A DNA stretch of 64,000 bases from Xanthomonas sontii (GTDB taxonomy: Bacteria; Pseudomonadota; Gammaproteobacteria; Xanthomonadales; Xanthomonadaceae), in contig NZ_CP132342.1 in the NCBI RefSeq assembly GCF_040529055.1, forward strand, positions 1,796,001 to 1,860,000. Direction: 5' to 3'. The translations under genes and the position numbers were made by a program. Below the pieces are notes generated by a model. The model did not search any database. It was not told where the DNA came from and saw only the letters and a list, made by a program, of their open reading frames with translations. Below are positions 63,663-64,000 of this stretch, in pieces (positions within the stretch are counted from its first letter, which is position 1; the number at the start of each line of letters is the position of its first letter).

Positions 63663-64000
63663 GCTTTGTACCAATCCATGACGTCAAGGCGCTCTCTCGC
63701 TGACTGACAGCCGAATGTAACAGTTGTGGTATGGCCCTTCAACGCATGGCCCCATAGCGCCATGTATCTTGATGCTGCTAATGCGCTTATTCCTCCGCGA
63801 TTATTGTTCATCCGCGCCGCCACCAACGCAGGCCGCACGCGTGCAGGGTGCCATTCCACTGCACCAGCCGTGCAGGGCACCTTTCTCCGCATCCGTAGAG
63901 CGGCTTCAGCCGCGACAAGCGGGAGTGGGAAAGCCTGTCGCGGCTGAGGCCGCTCCTGGGAGGCATAGATGTGCCACCGCGTGCAGCCAGGCAGCGCACC
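63663..64000. other. Intergenic region at the right edge
   Basis: No gene is supported. The region must carry the promoter of the Sel1-like operon near its left end. Its right part holds the repeat hairpin at 63899-63954 and a segment with repeated GTGCAGG/TGCAGCC motifs. Confidence 0.5.
63899..63954. repeat. Hairpin repeat AGCGGCTTCAGCCGCGACA
   Basis: AGCGGCTTCAGCCGCGACA (63899-63917) faces TGTCGCGGCTGAGGCCGCT (63936-63954); 18 of 19 positions pair, around an 18-base loop. The same arm core, GCGGCTTCAGCCGCGA, occurs at 52140-52155 next to the insertion-sequence target. This is the REP-like family common in Xanthomonas intergenic DNA. Confidence 0.8.

Overview
The window is high-GC DNA that most resembles a plant-associated member of the Xanthomonadaceae, probably Xanthomonas. 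The evidence is a N-acetylglucosamine (nag) cluster with its own TonB-dependent receptor, GntR and LacI regulators; three TonB-dependent receptors in 64 kb; secreted plant cell-wall enzymes (GH12 and PL4 types); paired DsbA lipoproteins beside cytochrome c4; and several intergenic repeat families of the kind common in that genus. No rRNA, tRNA, CRISPR array or prophage was seen. Species assignment is inference.

Layout. 1-8111: nag locus, with a TonB receptor running off the left edge and divergent from nagQ-nagP-nagR-nagB-II-nagA. A LacI-type palindrome overlaps the receptor's predicted -35 box. 8191-12432: a hypothetical protein, then cca and slt on the minus strand. 12433-13287: tandem 161-bp repeats. 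13288-20969: a second TonB receptor, then a third TonB receptor with a Tat-exported 2H-type phosphoesterase, divergent from a ROK regulator. 21080-25131: exonuclease/phosphatase-family protein, two DsbA-like lipoproteins, cytochrome c4, and engB on the other strand. 25441-30111: metallo-beta-lactamase-fold protein, AraC regulator, VIT-type metal transporter, gshA and a small hypothetical. 30381-33218: a run of small uncharacterised membrane or DUF proteins ending in a YbjQ protein. 33255-35473: a two-component system. 35798-38787: the glutathione-dependent formaldehyde detoxification operon frmR-adhC-gfa-fghA under a recognisable FrmR-type palindrome.

39125-44794: a 42-codon membrane mini-ORF, a MocR-type regulator divergent from a PhzF enzyme plus EamA transporter, a DegV protein and a thioredoxin-fold isomerase. 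45112-51259: plant-polymer genes (GH12-like, PL4-like), then two translationally coupled secreted amidohydrolases, one of which lacks the metal ligands. 51411-53411: a DUF924 protein and an intact IS5-type element inserted into the centre of a palindromic repeat. 53581-58773: an unusual glutaredoxin / A-type-like / rhodanese fusion, a polysaccharide deacetylase-like protein, a methyltransferase, an SGNH hydrolase and an aminotransferase. 59081-62243: rsgA, a DUF1704 metalloprotease-like protein and a DJ-1/PfpI protein. 62295-63662: a lower-GC pair of secreted or membrane-anchored hypotheticals. The right end holds a repeat hairpin.

Working together: outer-membrane receptors feed inner-membrane transport and catabolism (nag); divergently encoded repressors sit on palindromes in the receptor promoters; glutathione synthesis (gshA), the Grx fusion and the glutathione-dependent formaldehyde operon share glutathione chemistry. 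The least explained loci are the ROK/TonB/2H-phosphoesterase set, the active-plus-degenerate amidohydrolase pair, and the three-domain Grx fusion.
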